Made by a program: the position numbers and the translations under genes | Shown: piece by piece, positions 1 through 8,153 of the stretch | How positions within the stretch are numbered: the stretch's first letter is position 1 | Layout: every line of letters starts with the position of its first letter | The notes under the pieces: model-generated | Databases searched by the model: none | Told to the model about the DNA's origin: nothing | Seen by the model: the letters and a program-made list of their open reading frames with translations, nothing else | Assembly: GCA_003222155.1 (NCBI GenBank) | Contig: QHUU01000071.1 | Location: forward strand, 1-42,654 | Length of the DNA: 42,654 nt | From: Gemmatimonadota bacterium | GTDB taxonomy: Bacteria; Gemmatimonadota; Gemmatimonadetes; Gemmatimonadales; GWC2-71-9 | Reading direction: 5' to 3'

Positions 1-1
1 C

Positions 2-175
2 TCGGGACTGGTCGACAGCGTGCAGGCGCCGCGCTACGCGGTGCCGGTCGGGCTGGTGCTGTACGCGGCGCGGCGGCTGGCGCAGGGCGGCGCGCCCGGC
101 GGCTCGCTGGTCAGGAGTGCGGGGGTCGACAAGCTGTTCGGACCGCTGAAGCGGTGGTTGCAGGACTTCTTCTGA
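2..175 (+). CDS. ftsA: FtsA, cell division actin homologue (3' end only)
   Basis: Only the last 57 codons are in the window; the reading frame is open from the first complete codon to TGA at 173-175. The visible residues, with a G-L-V-D start, a hydrophobic GLVLYAARRLA stretch and the C-terminal KRWLQDFF, match the end of FtsA: the last part of the actin-like domain followed by a basic/aromatic amphipathic tail that binds the inner membrane. FtsA tethers FtsZ filaments to the membrane at the division site. The position 19 bases ahead of ftsZ supports the call, since ftsA-ftsZ is the usual order at the end of the dcw cluster. The identification rests on a short tail plus context. Confidence 0.85.
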   Translation, partial: SGLVDSVQAPRYAVPVGLVLYAARRLAQGGAPGGSLVRSAGVDKLFGPLKRWLQDFF

Positions 176-194
176 TCGGTCACCCGAGGGAGCC

Positions 195-1358
195 ATGATC
201 TTCGAGCTCGAAGAGACCGTCTCGCAGAACGCCCGGATGAAAGTCGTCGGTGTCGGCGGCGGTGGCGGCAACGCCCTGAACCGCATGGTCGACGAGGGAC
301 TCCAGGGCGTGGAATTCATTTCCGTGAACACCGACGCGCAGGCCCTGCTCAACAACAAGGCCGACGTGAAGGTGCAGATCGGCAAGAAGCTCACCCGCGG
401 GCTGGGCGCCGGCGCGCGCCCCGAGATCGGCCGCCAGGCCATCGAGGAGAACCGCGACGAGGTGCTCCACTCCCTCCAGAACGCCGACCTGGTCTTCGTC
501 ACGTGCGGCATGGGCGGCGGCACGGGCACCGGCGCGGCACCTATCATCTCGCAGATCGCGCGCGATTTGGGCGCGCTCACGATCGGGATCGTCACCAAGC
601 CGTTCCTGTTCGAGGGCCGCAAACGCATGCGGCAGGCGGAAATGGGAATCGCCGAGATGCGTAAGCACGTCGATACCATGGTCGTCGTGCCGAACGAGCG
701 CCTGCTGGCCGTCGTTGGCAAGGGCATCCCGTTCCAGGACGCCCTGAAGAAGGCCGACGAGGTGCTGCTGCACGCGACGCAGGGCATCTCCTCGCTCATC
801 ACCGTCACCGGTATCGTGAACGTGGATTTCGCCGACGTGCGCACCGTGATGCAGAATGGTGGGGCGGCGATCATGGGGACCGGCATGGGACGGGGCGAGA
901 ACCGCGCCATGGAGGCGGTGCAGCAGGCGATCTCGTCACCGCTGCTCGACAACATCTCGATCACGGGCGCGACGGGCGTGCTCATCAATATCACCGGCGG
1001 CGAAGACCTGACGCTGGGCGAGGTCACCCAGATCTCCGATGTCGTCAAGGATGCGGCCGGCGAGGAGGCGGAGATCATTTTCGGGACCGTGAACGATCCG
1101 GCGATGCACGGCGAGATCCGCGTCACCGTGATTGCGACGGGGTTCGACCGCCAGAACGCCGGGGCGGAGGCGTCGGGCCGCGCGGCCCCGGGCGTGCTGC
1201 CGTTCCGCGAGCGCGCCGGGCGGCCCGCGGTCGCCCCGCCCGGGTACGTGAAGCCGGCGGAGCAGCCGGCCCGGCGCGGTGCCCCCGCCAACCCGCCGCT
1301 CCCGACCGAGCTGAACGAGCTCGAGATCCCCACGTTCATCCGCCGGCAGATGGACTGA
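195..1358 (+). CDS. ftsZ: FtsZ, cell division tubulin homologue
   Basis: FtsZ is the GTPase that polymerises into the cytokinetic ring. The protein is 387 residues, a normal length. It shows the glycine-rich N-terminal nucleotide loop (VGVGGGGGNA, about residues 18-27), the tubulin signature GGGTGTG at residues 107-113, and the T7 synergy loop NVDFADV near residue 210 whose acidic residues complete the GTPase site of the next subunit. A short Pro/Ala/Arg-rich linker leads to the conserved C-terminal peptide EIPTFIRRQ, the docking site for FtsA and other partners. The ATG at 195 is preceded by a GAGGGAG ribosome-binding site. The stop overlaps the start of the next gene by one base, so the two are probably translationally coupled. 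Confidence 0.98.
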   Translation: MIFELEETVSQNARMKVVGVGGGGGNALNRMVDEGLQGVEFISVNTDAQALLNNKADVKVQIGKKLTRGLGAGARPEIGRQAIEENRDEVLHSLQNADLVFVTCGMGGGTGTGAAPIISQIARDLGALTIGIVTKPFLFEGRKRMRQAEMGIAEMRKHVDTMVVVPNERLLAVVGKGIPFQDALKKADEVLLHATQGISSLITVTGIVNVDFADVRTVMQNGGAAIMGTGMGRGENRAMEAVQQAISSPLLDNISITGATGVLINITGGEDLTLGEVTQISDVVKDAAGEEAEIIFGTVNDPAMHGEIRVTVIATGFDRQNAGAEASGRAAPGVLPFRERAGRPAVAPPGYVKPAEQPARRGAPANPPLPTELNELEIPTFIRRQMD

Positions 1359-2629
1359 TGGCGCGGCCTTGGCGCACCAGCCACTACGTCGTCGCGGCCG
1401 CCCTCACGGCCGCGGGCCTGGTGTGGGCGACGCGCGAGGCGTGGCCCTGGCGCCAGCCCCTCACCGCGCCCGCCATCGTGGTGGACGCTGCGTACAGCGA
1501 CTTCAGCCACGCCCTCGGCCGCCGCGAGACCCTCTCCGACGTGCTGGCGCGCGCCGGCGTGACGGGACGCGACTACGCCGGTTTCCTCACGGCGGCGAAG
1601 GCTCTGCCCGTGCGCCGCCTGCGTCCCGGCCTGGTGTTCGAGTTCCGCCGCTTGAAGACCGACAGCGTGGCGAGCCGGGTCAGCGTGCGCCTCTCCCCCG
1701 AGAAGCGTCTCTCGGTGGCGCGCGGCGAGACGGGCTGGGTGGAAACCGTCGAAATCATTCCCTGGACCGTCATGCGTCTGCGCGTGACGGGGACGATCGA
1801 GTCGTCGCTGTACGACGCGCTCGACAAGGCGGTGACGGATACGTTCCTGCCCCCGGTGGAGCGGCGCCAGCTCGCCTGGGCGATCGCCGACGTGTACGAC
1901 TGGGAAGTGGACTTCACGCGCGACATCCGGCCGGGGGACCGTTTCACCGTGCTGCTCGATCGCCTGGAGTCGTCTGAAGGGGAGCGGCGCTTCGGTCGCA
2001 TCCTGGCCGCACGCGTCGACGTCGCGCGCACACCGGAGTACGCGTTCTACTTCGAGGATTCGACGGGGAGTCGCGGTGGCTTCTACGACGAGCGCGGGCG
2101 CTCGCTGCGCCGCGCGTTCCTGCGGGCGCCGCTCCAGTTCCGGCGCGTCTCGAGCGGGTTCGGGTCCCGCTATCATCCGCTCCTGCACACCTGGCGGCAT
2201 CATGAGGGCGTGGACTTCGCGGCGGCGTACGGGACCCCGGTGCGCGCCACGGCCGACGGGATCGTGACGCGCGTCGGACACGATGACTCGGGCTACGGCA
2301 ACCTGATCGAGGTGCGGCACGTCAACGGCATCCGGACGCGCTACGGCCACCTGTCGGGGTTCGCGCGGGGTCTGCACGCGGGTGAGCGCGTGGACCAGGG
2401 TGAAACGATCGGCTACGTCGGCTCGACGGGCCTTTCGACCGGGCCGCACCTGCACTACGAGTTCCTCGTGGCCGGCCGGCCCACCAATCCGCGTCGCAAG
2501 GACATGGGCGCCGGCGCGCCGGTGCCGAAGAGCCTCGACGCGGCGTACGGCGGGGTACGCGAGGCGCTGCGGGCCCAGCTCGAGCCCACTGGCCCGCCCG
2601 CACCCGCCGTCGCGGCCGCGCGCGATTAG
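1358..2629 (+). CDS. M23 family murein endopeptidase, membrane-anchored
   Basis: A 423-residue protein with an N-terminal membrane anchor or signal segment (about residues 8-25), a region resembling the OapA/LysM-like domains found ahead of M23 domains, and a C-terminal lytic M23 (LytM) domain. The zinc ligands are visible: HxxxD in HHEGVDFA (about residue 285) and HxH in GPHLHYEF (about residue 364), so the domain should be catalytically active rather than an EnvC-like activator with lost ligands. It would cleave peptide crosslinks of peptidoglycan in the periplasm. The gene starts inside the ftsZ stop codon (TGATG), which suggests a role in septal wall splitting; that role is inferred from position. 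The family is certain, the precise substrate is not. Confidence 0.93.
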   Translation: MARPWRTSHYVVAAALTAAGLVWATREAWPWRQPLTAPAIVVDAAYSDFSHALGRRETLSDVLARAGVTGRDYAGFLTAAKALPVRRLRPGLVFEFRRLKTDSVASRVSVRLSPEKRLSVARGETGWVETVEIIPWTVMRLRVTGTIESSLYDALDKAVTDTFLPPVERRQLAWAIADVYDWEVDFTRDIRPGDRFTVLLDRLESSEGERRFGRILAARVDVARTPEYAFYFEDSTGSRGGFYDERGRSLRRAFLRAPLQFRRVSSGFGSRYHPLLHTWRHHEGVDFAAAYGTPVRATADGIVTRVGHDDSGYGNLIEVRHVNGIRTRYGHLSGFARGLHAGERVDQGETIGYVGSTGLSTGPHLHYEFLVAGRPTNPRRKDMGAGAPVPKSLDAAYGGVREALRAQLEPTGPPAPAVAAARD

Positions 2630-2653
2630 TCTCCTTTAGTTTTCTTTCTGGCC

Positions 2654-3340
2654 GTGGAGCTGTATCCCGCCGTTGACATCGAGGGCGGGCGCGTGGCCCG
2701 TTCTCCCTCCGTCGCCGACCCCATCGCCGCAGTGCGGCAGTTCGCGCACGACGGCGCCCGCTGGGTGCATGTCGTCGATCTCGACCGCGCGTTCGGCACG
2801 GGCGAGAACCGCGAGCTGACACGCCGTCTCCTGGCTGAGGTCGCAGTGCGGATCCAGGTGGGGGGCAGCCTGACGACCGACGAGGGCGTAGCCGAGCTCG
2901 TCGGCTGGGGCGCGACGCGGGTCGTGATCGGTACGGCCGCGGCCGTCGATCCGGTGCTCGTGGCGCGGCTGCTGGCGCGCTACGGCGCAGAGCGGCTCGC
3001 CGTGGGCATCGACGCGCGCGACGGCCGGGTCGCAGCGCGCGGCTCCGACCTCACGCTCGCGCTCACGCCGCTGGAGCTGGCGCGCCGCGTGCGCAGCCAA
3101 GGCGCCCGCACCGTGATCTACACCGACGCCGCCCGCGACGGCAGCCTCGCCGGACCGGACGTGGACGGCGCACACGCCATCGCCGCGCTCGGGCTCGACG
3201 TGATCGCGTCGGGCGGGGTTGCCTCGCTCGACGACCTGCGACGCGTTCGCGCTGCGGGGCTGGCGGGTGCCATCGTCGGACGCGCGCTGCACGAAGGACG
3301 GTTCACGTTGCGCGAGGCCCTGGCGTGCGTCGCCGCGTGA
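2654..3340 (+). CDS. HisA-like (beta/alpha)8 protein with altered substrate site
   Basis: A 228-residue TIM barrel clearly related to HisA, the isomerase of the fourth step of histidine synthesis. Shared features are PAVDI with the first catalytic Asp (D8), HVVDLDRAFG, the phosphate-site strands RIQVGG and VIGTAA, TDAARDGSLAGP with the second catalytic Asp (D158), and SGGV...AIVGRALHEGRFT. Three normally conserved places differ: the loop after strand 1 is about nine residues shorter and lacks the usual RLxQGDY-type segment, the Arg after QVGGG is absent (QVGGSLTT), and the Trp after the mid-barrel Gly is replaced (RGSDL instead of a GW motif). No other his genes are nearby. The start is GTG without an obvious ribosome-binding site. 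It could be a divergent HisA or a paralogue with another substrate, so I give no symbol. Confidence 0.8.
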   Translation: MELYPAVDIEGGRVARSPSVADPIAAVRQFAHDGARWVHVVDLDRAFGTGENRELTRRLLAEVAVRIQVGGSLTTDEGVAELVGWGATRVVIGTAAAVDPVLVARLLARYGAERLAVGIDARDGRVAARGSDLTLALTPLELARRVRSQGARTVIYTDAARDGSLAGPDVDGAHAIAALGLDVIASGGVASLDDLRRVRAAGLAGAIVGRALHEGRFTLREALACVAA

Positions 3341-5127
3341 CGCTGGGGCTCGCCGCGCTGCGGGCCACCGGCGTCGGCGCCCTGGTGCTCCTCATCTGGA
3401 ACCCGGCGGCGGCACGCCTCGGCGTGGGGGACGCACCCCGCCTCGTGCTGCTCGACGCGTCGCTCTCCATGGCGGGGCGGGGTGGGCGGTGGCGCGCGGC
3501 GCTCGATACGGCGCGCGCCCTGGCGCACGGCGACGTGATCTGGCGATTCGGCGCGCGCGTCACGGCCTTCGATACGCTCTCCCCGGGGGACGGCGCCACC
3601 CGGCTCGCGCCGGCGCTCGCCGCCGCAGCGGCGCGCGGCGGCCCCGTGGCGATCGTCACCGACGGCGCCATCACCGATCTGGCCGACGTGCCCCAAGACC
3701 TGCTGCAGCAGGCGCGCATCGCGGTCCTGCCGCGCGCGCCCTTCTTCGATGCCTTCATCGATTCGGTTGCGGGACCGACGAGAGTGAGCGCGGGAGATAC
3801 GGTCCGACTCAGGGTGAGCTATGGGACTGCCGGGGGTCGAGCCGGTGAAAGGCCCGGGAAGGGGGAAGGGCGAAAAGGAACGCTCGTCGTGAACCTGTCC
3901 GGTCGGCGCCTGCTGTCGCGGGACGTCACGCTACCTGACAGCGGGATCGTGTCGACCGATCTCACGCTTCCCCCTTCCCCGGCTGTTCACGGGCCGTTCA
4001 CGGGCTCTTCTCCCTCCGGCGGCTGGCAAACGCTCGAAGTGCGGCTGGAAGGTGTCGCCGGCGACTCCGAGCCCCGCGACGACGCGCGTACCGTCGTGCT
4101 CCGCGTGAGCGCACAGCCGTCGATCGTGCTGCTCGCCTCGCCTCCCGACTGGGACACGCGCTTCCTGGCGCACACGCTCGAGGACGTGGCCCGGGTAGGG
4201 GTCAAGGTCCTCGTGGCGGCCGACCCGGGCGGAAAACGTTGGCGTGACGCCGCTACCCTGGCGGCGGTGGCCCCCGGTGAGGTGGCGCGGGCCGTGCAGG
4301 GCGCCTCGCTGCTGGTCGAAGCGGGTGATCCCACCACGTTCGCGCGGGTCGCCCCCAGGGGCGCCGTTCTGCTCTGGCCGCTCGGCCGCCGCCAGGAAGG
4401 CGACTGGTATGTCCAGCCACCCGCGTCTTCACCCATCGCGGGCGGGCTCGCGGGCGTCGCGTGGGACTCCCTGCCACCCGTCACGGCGCTCGGCGAGCTC
4501 GCGCCCGACAGCTCGGCAACGATCGCCCTCACTGCCCGGCTGGCACGGCGCGGGCCGCCGCGCCCGTTGGTCGCGTTGTCGCAGCGCGGTGGCCAGCGTC
4601 GCGCGACGATCGCGGCGGGAGGACTGTACCGCTGGGCGTTCCGAGGAGGCGCGAGCGCGGAAGCGTATCGCGCGCTGGTGGCCGGGTTGACGGACTGGCT
4701 GCTGGGCGGGGGAGTCGCGAGCGGGGAGCGGTTTGTCCCGATGACGACCGCGATTCCGAACGGGTTGCCGGTCCAATGGCGCTGGCTGGCTGGGGGTGAG
4801 CCGCGCGACGTCGTGGTAGCGCTCACGTCGGCGCACGGGCTGCAACAGGACACGCTGCGGTTCGATGCCGAGGGCCGGGCCGAGCTGTGGCCGGCACCGG
4901 GCCAGTACCACTACGCGGCGGCGCAGGGACCGGAGCGTGGGCTGGTCGTTGTCGATACCTACTCGGAGGAGTGGCGCCCGGGGCCGGTCGTGGTCGCTCC
5001 TCAAGCGGGTGCGGCGGCGGGACGGCTCGCCAGTGTCGCGCTGCGCGACCGTTGGTGGCTGTTCGTGGCGGCGATCGCCGCGTTCACCGCGGAGTGGGCG
5101 TGGCGGCGACGCCAGGGATTGCCCTGA
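3325..5127 (+). CDS. von Willebrand factor A-like membrane protein (BatA-type architecture)
   Basis: A 600-residue protein with a membrane segment at the N-terminus (GLAALRATGVGALVLLIW), a VWA-like domain and a C-terminal membrane helix (WWLFVAAIAAFTAEW) followed by a basic tail. The MIDAS metal-site motif is intact: DASLS in VLLDASLS, a Thr in the ATRLAP segment, and the Asp of IVTDGAIT. The middle holds a Rossmann-like region (QPSIVLLASPPDWDTRFLA onward) like those in VWA/glutamine-amidotransferase-like membrane proteins of diderm bacteria. The GTG at 3325 is inside the upstream gene; GTG at 3337 gives the GTGA overlap typical of this genome and is an equally good start. The segment GKGEGRK is coded by a G-tract repeat. 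Its function is unknown, probably assembly of protein complexes at the membrane. Confidence 0.75.
   Translation: MRRRVTLGLAALRATGVGALVLLIWNPAAARLGVGDAPRLVLLDASLSMAGRGGRWRAALDTARALAHGDVIWRFGARVTAFDTLSPGDGATRLAPALAAAAARGGPVAIVTDGAITDLADVPQDLLQQARIAVLPRAPFFDAFIDSVAGPTRVSAGDTVRLRVSYGTAGGRAGERPGKGEGRKGTLVVNLSGRRLLSRDVTLPDSGIVSTDLTLPPSPAVHGPFTGSSPSGGWQTLEVRLEGVAGDSEPRDDARTVVLRVSAQPSIVLLASPPDWDTRFLAHTLEDVARVGVKVLVAADPGGKRWRDAATLAAVAPGEVARAVQGASLLVEAGDPTTFARVAPRGAVLLWPLGRRQEGDWYVQPPASSPIAGGLAGVAWDSLPPVTALGELAPDSSATIALTARLARRGPPRPLVALSQRGGQRRATIAAGGLYRWAFRGGASAEAYRALVAGLTDWLLGGGVASGERFVPMTTAIPNGLPVQWRWLAGGEPRDVVVALTSAHGLQQDTLRFDAEGRAELWPAPGQYHYAAAQGPERGLVVVDTYSEEWRPGPVVVAPQAGAAAGRLASVALRDRWWLFVAAIAAFTAEWAWRRRQGLP
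3856..3979. repeat. Inverted pair of G-tract repeats inside the VWA gene
   Basis: The 13-base sequence GGGAAGGGGGAAG at 3856-3868 recurs as its exact reverse complement at 3967-3979, with 98 bases between. Both copies are in frame: the first encodes GKGEG, the second a Pro/Ser-rich stretch. The segment lies between the VWA domain and the next folded region, a place expected to vary. The arms could pair in mRNA. Confidence 0.7.
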
Positions 5128-5978
5128 TGCGCCTGTGGGAGCGGCTGGCGCACGCGTTCGGCGGCGGTGCGGATGGCGAGCGTGCCGCGGCCGAGCGGAT
5201 CCTGCTCGAAGCCGACTTCGGTGTCGAGGCGACCGAGGCCATCCTCGCGCACGTGTCGCGCGCTTCGGGCGGCGACTTTAGGGCGGCGCTCGAGCACGCG
5301 GTGACCGCAGCGCTCGCCGCCGATCCCGCGCCGGGCGACCCCGGTGCGCTCGCGCGGGCGCCCACGCCCCCCACGGTGATCCTCGTGCTCGGCGTGAACG
5401 GGGTGGGCAAGACGACGACCGTGGCGAAGCTGGGCGCCCGTCTGGCGCGCGGCGGGCGGTCGGTACTGCTCGCGGCGGCGGACACGTTTCGCGCCGGCGC
5501 CACGCAGCAGCTCCAAGTGTGGGCCGATCGCCTGGGCGTGCCCGCCGTCACGGGCACGGGCGACCCCGCCGCCGTGGCCTTCGACGCGATCGCCGCGGCG
5601 CGCGCCCGCGGCGCCGACACGGTGCTCGTGGACACCGCCGGCCGGCTTCATACGGAGGACCGGCTGCTCGACGAATTGAAGAAAGTGGTCCGGGTCGTGG
5701 CGAAGCAGCAGCCGGGGGCGCCGCACGAGTCATTGCTGGTGCTCGACGGCACGGTGGGACAGAACGCGGTGCAGCAGGCCCGCGCGTTCGCGGCGGCGGT
5801 GCCGCTCAGCGGCCTCGTCGTGACTAAGCTCGACGGGACCGCGAAGGGCGGGAGCGTGGTGGCACTCGAGCGCGCGGTGCGGGTCCCGTTGCGGTTCCTC
5901 GGGACGGGCGAAGCGTTGGGCGACCTCGAAGTGTTCGACGCGGCACGCTACGCCCGCCGCTTGGTGGACGCGTCGTGA
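5127..5978 (+). CDS. ftsY: FtsY, signal recognition particle receptor GTPase
   Basis: FtsY receives SRP-ribosome-nascent chain complexes at the inner membrane and hands them to the Sec translocon. The 283-residue protein has the NG core without a long acidic A domain: an N-domain helical bundle (about residues 1-75) and an SRP-type G domain with G1 GVNGVGKTTT (about 89-98), the DTFRAGA insertion-box motif, G3 DTAGR, G4 TKLDGTAKGG and the closing GTGE. The ATG at 5127 overlaps the upstream stop by one base (TGATG). A longer open frame runs upstream, but it lies in the VWA gene and does not look like FtsY. The stop overlaps recG by 4 bases (GTGA). Confidence 0.97.
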   Translation: MRLWERLAHAFGGGADGERAAAERILLEADFGVEATEAILAHVSRASGGDFRAALEHAVTAALAADPAPGDPGALARAPTPPTVILVLGVNGVGKTTTVAKLGARLARGGRSVLLAAADTFRAGATQQLQVWADRLGVPAVTGTGDPAAVAFDAIAAARARGADTVLVDTAGRLHTEDRLLDELKKVVRVVAKQQPGAPHESLLVLDGTVGQNAVQQARAFAAAVPLSGLVVTKLDGTAKGGSVVALERAVRVPLRFLGTGEALGDLEVFDAARYARRLVDAS

Positions 5979-8041
5979 CGCTGCAGCTCACGACGTCGGT
6001 GAAGTACTTGAAAGGGGTCGGGCCGAAGCGTGCCGAAGCGCTCGCGCGGCTAGGGCTACGCACGGTGGGCGATCTATTGTATCACGCTCCGCACCGCTAC
6101 CTCGACGCCACCAGCGTCACGCCCCTCGCCCAGGCGCATGTGGGACAGGACGTGACGTGCATCGGACGGGTAGCGAGCACCGGCGTGCTCCCGACCCGCA
6201 AGGGCCTGCGGGTGTTCCGGGCGGTGCTGCGCGACGACAGCGGGAGCGTGCTCGAGTGCGCCTGGCCGGGTCAGCCGTTCCTCGAGCGGCAGATCAAGAA
6301 GGGGCAGCTGCTGCTCGTGACCGGGCCGGTGCGCTACTATCACGGCCGGCAGCTGGTGCCGCGCGAGTTCGTGATCCTGGCGGACGAAGGGGACACGGGC
6401 CCGGACCGTGGGCTCGTGCTTCCGGTCTATCCGGCGACGGAAGGCCTGACCCACCGCCAGATCCGCGCGCTCATCCACCAGCACCTCGAGAGTTTGCTCG
6501 CATTGGTGCACGACCCGCACCCCGGCGCGTTGCGCGAGGCGGTCGGCCTGCCCGACCTCCGCACCGCGCTCGCGGCGGTGCATCGGCCGGCGGCGGCGGA
6601 GGACGCGGAAGCCGGGCGCCGGCGCCTCGCGTTCGACGAGCTGTTCGACCAGCAGCTGGTGCACGCGCGCGCGCGGGCGCTGGCCAAGCGCTCACGGGCG
6701 GGGATCCGCTTCGCACTCAAGAAGGAGCTTACGACCCGCCTCAAGGAGCATCTCCCGTTCGAGCTGACCGGCGACCAGCAACACGCGATCCGCGAGATCG
6801 CCGACGACATGACCGCGCCGCTGCGCATGCATCGCCTGCTGATGGGCGATGTCGGGACCGGCAAGACGGTCGTGGCTCTGTTCGCGATGCTGCTCGCCGT
6901 GGAGAACGAGTACCAGGCGGTGATCATGGCGCCTACGGAGCTGCTCGCCGAGCAGCACGTCGCGACGCTGACCCGGCTGCTCGCGCCGCTCGAGCTCCGG
7001 CCCGATCTGCTGATCGGCCGGCTGAGCGCGGCCGAGAAGACGGCGGCGCGCGAGCGCATCGCCGCGGGCGCGTCGCGAGTCATCGTGGGCACGCACGCGC
7101 TGATTCAGGAGTCGGTCACATTCCATCGCCTGGGACTCGCGGTGATCGACGAGCAGCACCGCTTCGGGGTGGAGCAACGCGCGGCGCTGGTCGAGAAAGG
7201 CGACGCGCCCGACGTGCTGCTCCTCACCGCGACGCCCATTCCCCGCTCCCTCGCGCTGACCTGGTACGGCGACCTGGACGTGACCGAGCTGCGCGAGCGG
7301 CCACCGGGCCGCGGGACGGTCAAGACGGCGCTGCGTACGGAGGCGGCGCGCCAGAAAATCTACGAGTTCCTCCGGAGCGAGTGCGCCGCTGGCCGCCAGG
7401 CGTACGTGCTCTATCCCGTGATCGACGAGTCGGAGAAGGCCGACTTGAAGGCCGCGACTGTGATGGCCAGCCGGATCGCGAAAGTGTTCCCGGAGCTCGT
7501 GATCGGCCTGGTACACGGGCGGCTCAAGCCGGAAGAGCGCGACGCCGCGATGCGCGCGTTCCGCGACAACGCGGTGCACATCCTGGTCGCGACCAGCGTG
7601 ATCGAGGTGGGGATCGACGTGGCGAACGCGACGGTGATGCTGATCGAGCACGCCGAGCGGTTCGGGTTGGCCCAGCTGCATCAGCTGCGCGGCCGGGTGG
7701 GCCGGGGCGCGGCGGCGAGCCACTGCATTCTCCTGTCGGACGTGCCCGAGGCGGCGCCGCGGCTTGAGGCGTTCGCCCAGACGACCGATGGATTCAAGAT
7801 CGCCGAGCTCGATCTCGCGGAGCGGGGGATGGGCGAGCTGACCGGGGCGCGCCAGTCGGGGGGAGTGCCGCTGCGCTACGCCAATTTTGCCACGGACCTG
7901 CCGCTGCTCGAGGCCGCACGCCGCGCCGCGGCGCAGATCATCGCGCGCGACCCGGCGCTGGCGCGCGCGGAGCACGCGGCGTATCGGGAGCGGATCGTGC
8001 AGCGCTACGAGCGGGGGTTCGAGTTGTTCAGGGTGGGCTGA
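5975..8041 (+). CDS. recG: RecG, ATP-dependent DNA helicase
   Basis: RecG remodels stalled replication forks and branched recombination intermediates. The 688-residue length is normal. The N-terminal wedge/OB region begins with a helix-hairpin-like KYLKGVGPKRAEAL and includes the OB fold around residues 50-130. The helicase motifs follow: Walker A GDVGTGKT (about residue 290), the DEQH box in VIDEQHRFGV (about 391), motif III TATPIPRS, and motifs V-VI in VIEVGIDVANATVM and QLRGRVGRG (about 569). The TRG region and C-terminus are present, so the gene looks intact. The GTG start overlaps the ftsY stop as GTGA. Transcription probably comes from the upstream unit and may end at the hairpin that follows. 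Confidence 0.98.
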   Translation: MTLQLTTSVKYLKGVGPKRAEALARLGLRTVGDLLYHAPHRYLDATSVTPLAQAHVGQDVTCIGRVASTGVLPTRKGLRVFRAVLRDDSGSVLECAWPGQPFLERQIKKGQLLLVTGPVRYYHGRQLVPREFVILADEGDTGPDRGLVLPVYPATEGLTHRQIRALIHQHLESLLALVHDPHPGALREAVGLPDLRTALAAVHRPAAAEDAEAGRRRLAFDELFDQQLVHARARALAKRSRAGIRFALKKELTTRLKEHLPFELTGDQQHAIREIADDMTAPLRMHRLLMGDVGTGKTVVALFAMLLAVENEYQAVIMAPTELLAEQHVATLTRLLAPLELRPDLLIGRLSAAEKTAARERIAAGASRVIVGTHALIQESVTFHRLGLAVIDEQHRFGVEQRAALVEKGDAPDVLLLTATPIPRSLALTWYGDLDVTELRERPPGRGTVKTALRTEAARQKIYEFLRSECAAGRQAYVLYPVIDESEKADLKAATVMASRIAKVFPELVIGLVHGRLKPEERDAAMRAFRDNAVHILVATSVIEVGIDVANATVMLIEHAERFGLAQLHQLRGRVGRGAAASHCILLSDVPEAAPRLEAFAQTTDGFKIAELDLAERGMGELTGARQSGGVPLRYANFATDLPLLEAARRAAAQIIARDPALARAEHAAYRERIVQRYERGFELFRVG

Positions 8042-8048
8042 CGGAAGC

Positions 8049-8108
8049 GTGCGCGGTACGCGGTGCGCGGTTATCTCCGGAGGCAACCGCGCACTGCGCA
8101 CCGCGCAC
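8049..8108. repeat. Large GC-rich hairpin between recG and asnS
   Basis: Positions 8049-8072 and 8085-8108 are inverted repeats of 24 bases with 22 matches (one G-U pair and one A-C mismatch in RNA). The 12-base loop contains CTCCGGAG, itself a palindrome. Each arm is built from repeats of GTGCGCGGT/GTACGCGGT. No T-run follows, so it is not a textbook intrinsic terminator. It sits just before the asnS promoter and could stop recG transcription, protect the 3' end or be an extragenic palindrome. Confidence 0.8.
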
Positions 8109-8114
8109 CCGTCG

Positions 8115-8143
8115 TTGACAGTCCCTTCACCCATCACTAAGAT
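8115..8143 (+). promoter_or_regulatory. Sigma70-type promoter for asnS, leaderless geometry
   Basis: A perfect -35 TTGACA at 8115-8120, a 17-base spacer, and TAAGAT as -10 at 8138-8143. Transcription should begin around 8150, only a few bases before the ATG at 8154. No ribosome-binding site precedes that ATG, so the mRNA would be essentially leaderless. Confidence 0.65.
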
Positions 8144-8153
8144 GCCCGACCCT

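Noticed and set aside
2611-2650. T-rich tract after a GC palindrome at the end of the M23 gene, a possible terminator
   Set aside because: The palindrome CGCGGCCGCG has no loop and the T-rich stretch is interrupted; no stable stem lies directly before it.
6157-7767. Long open frame (536 codons) inside recG in another frame
   Set aside because: It is Arg/Ala/Gly/Pro-rich as expected from high-GC shadow frames, and recG is fully conserved in the main frame.
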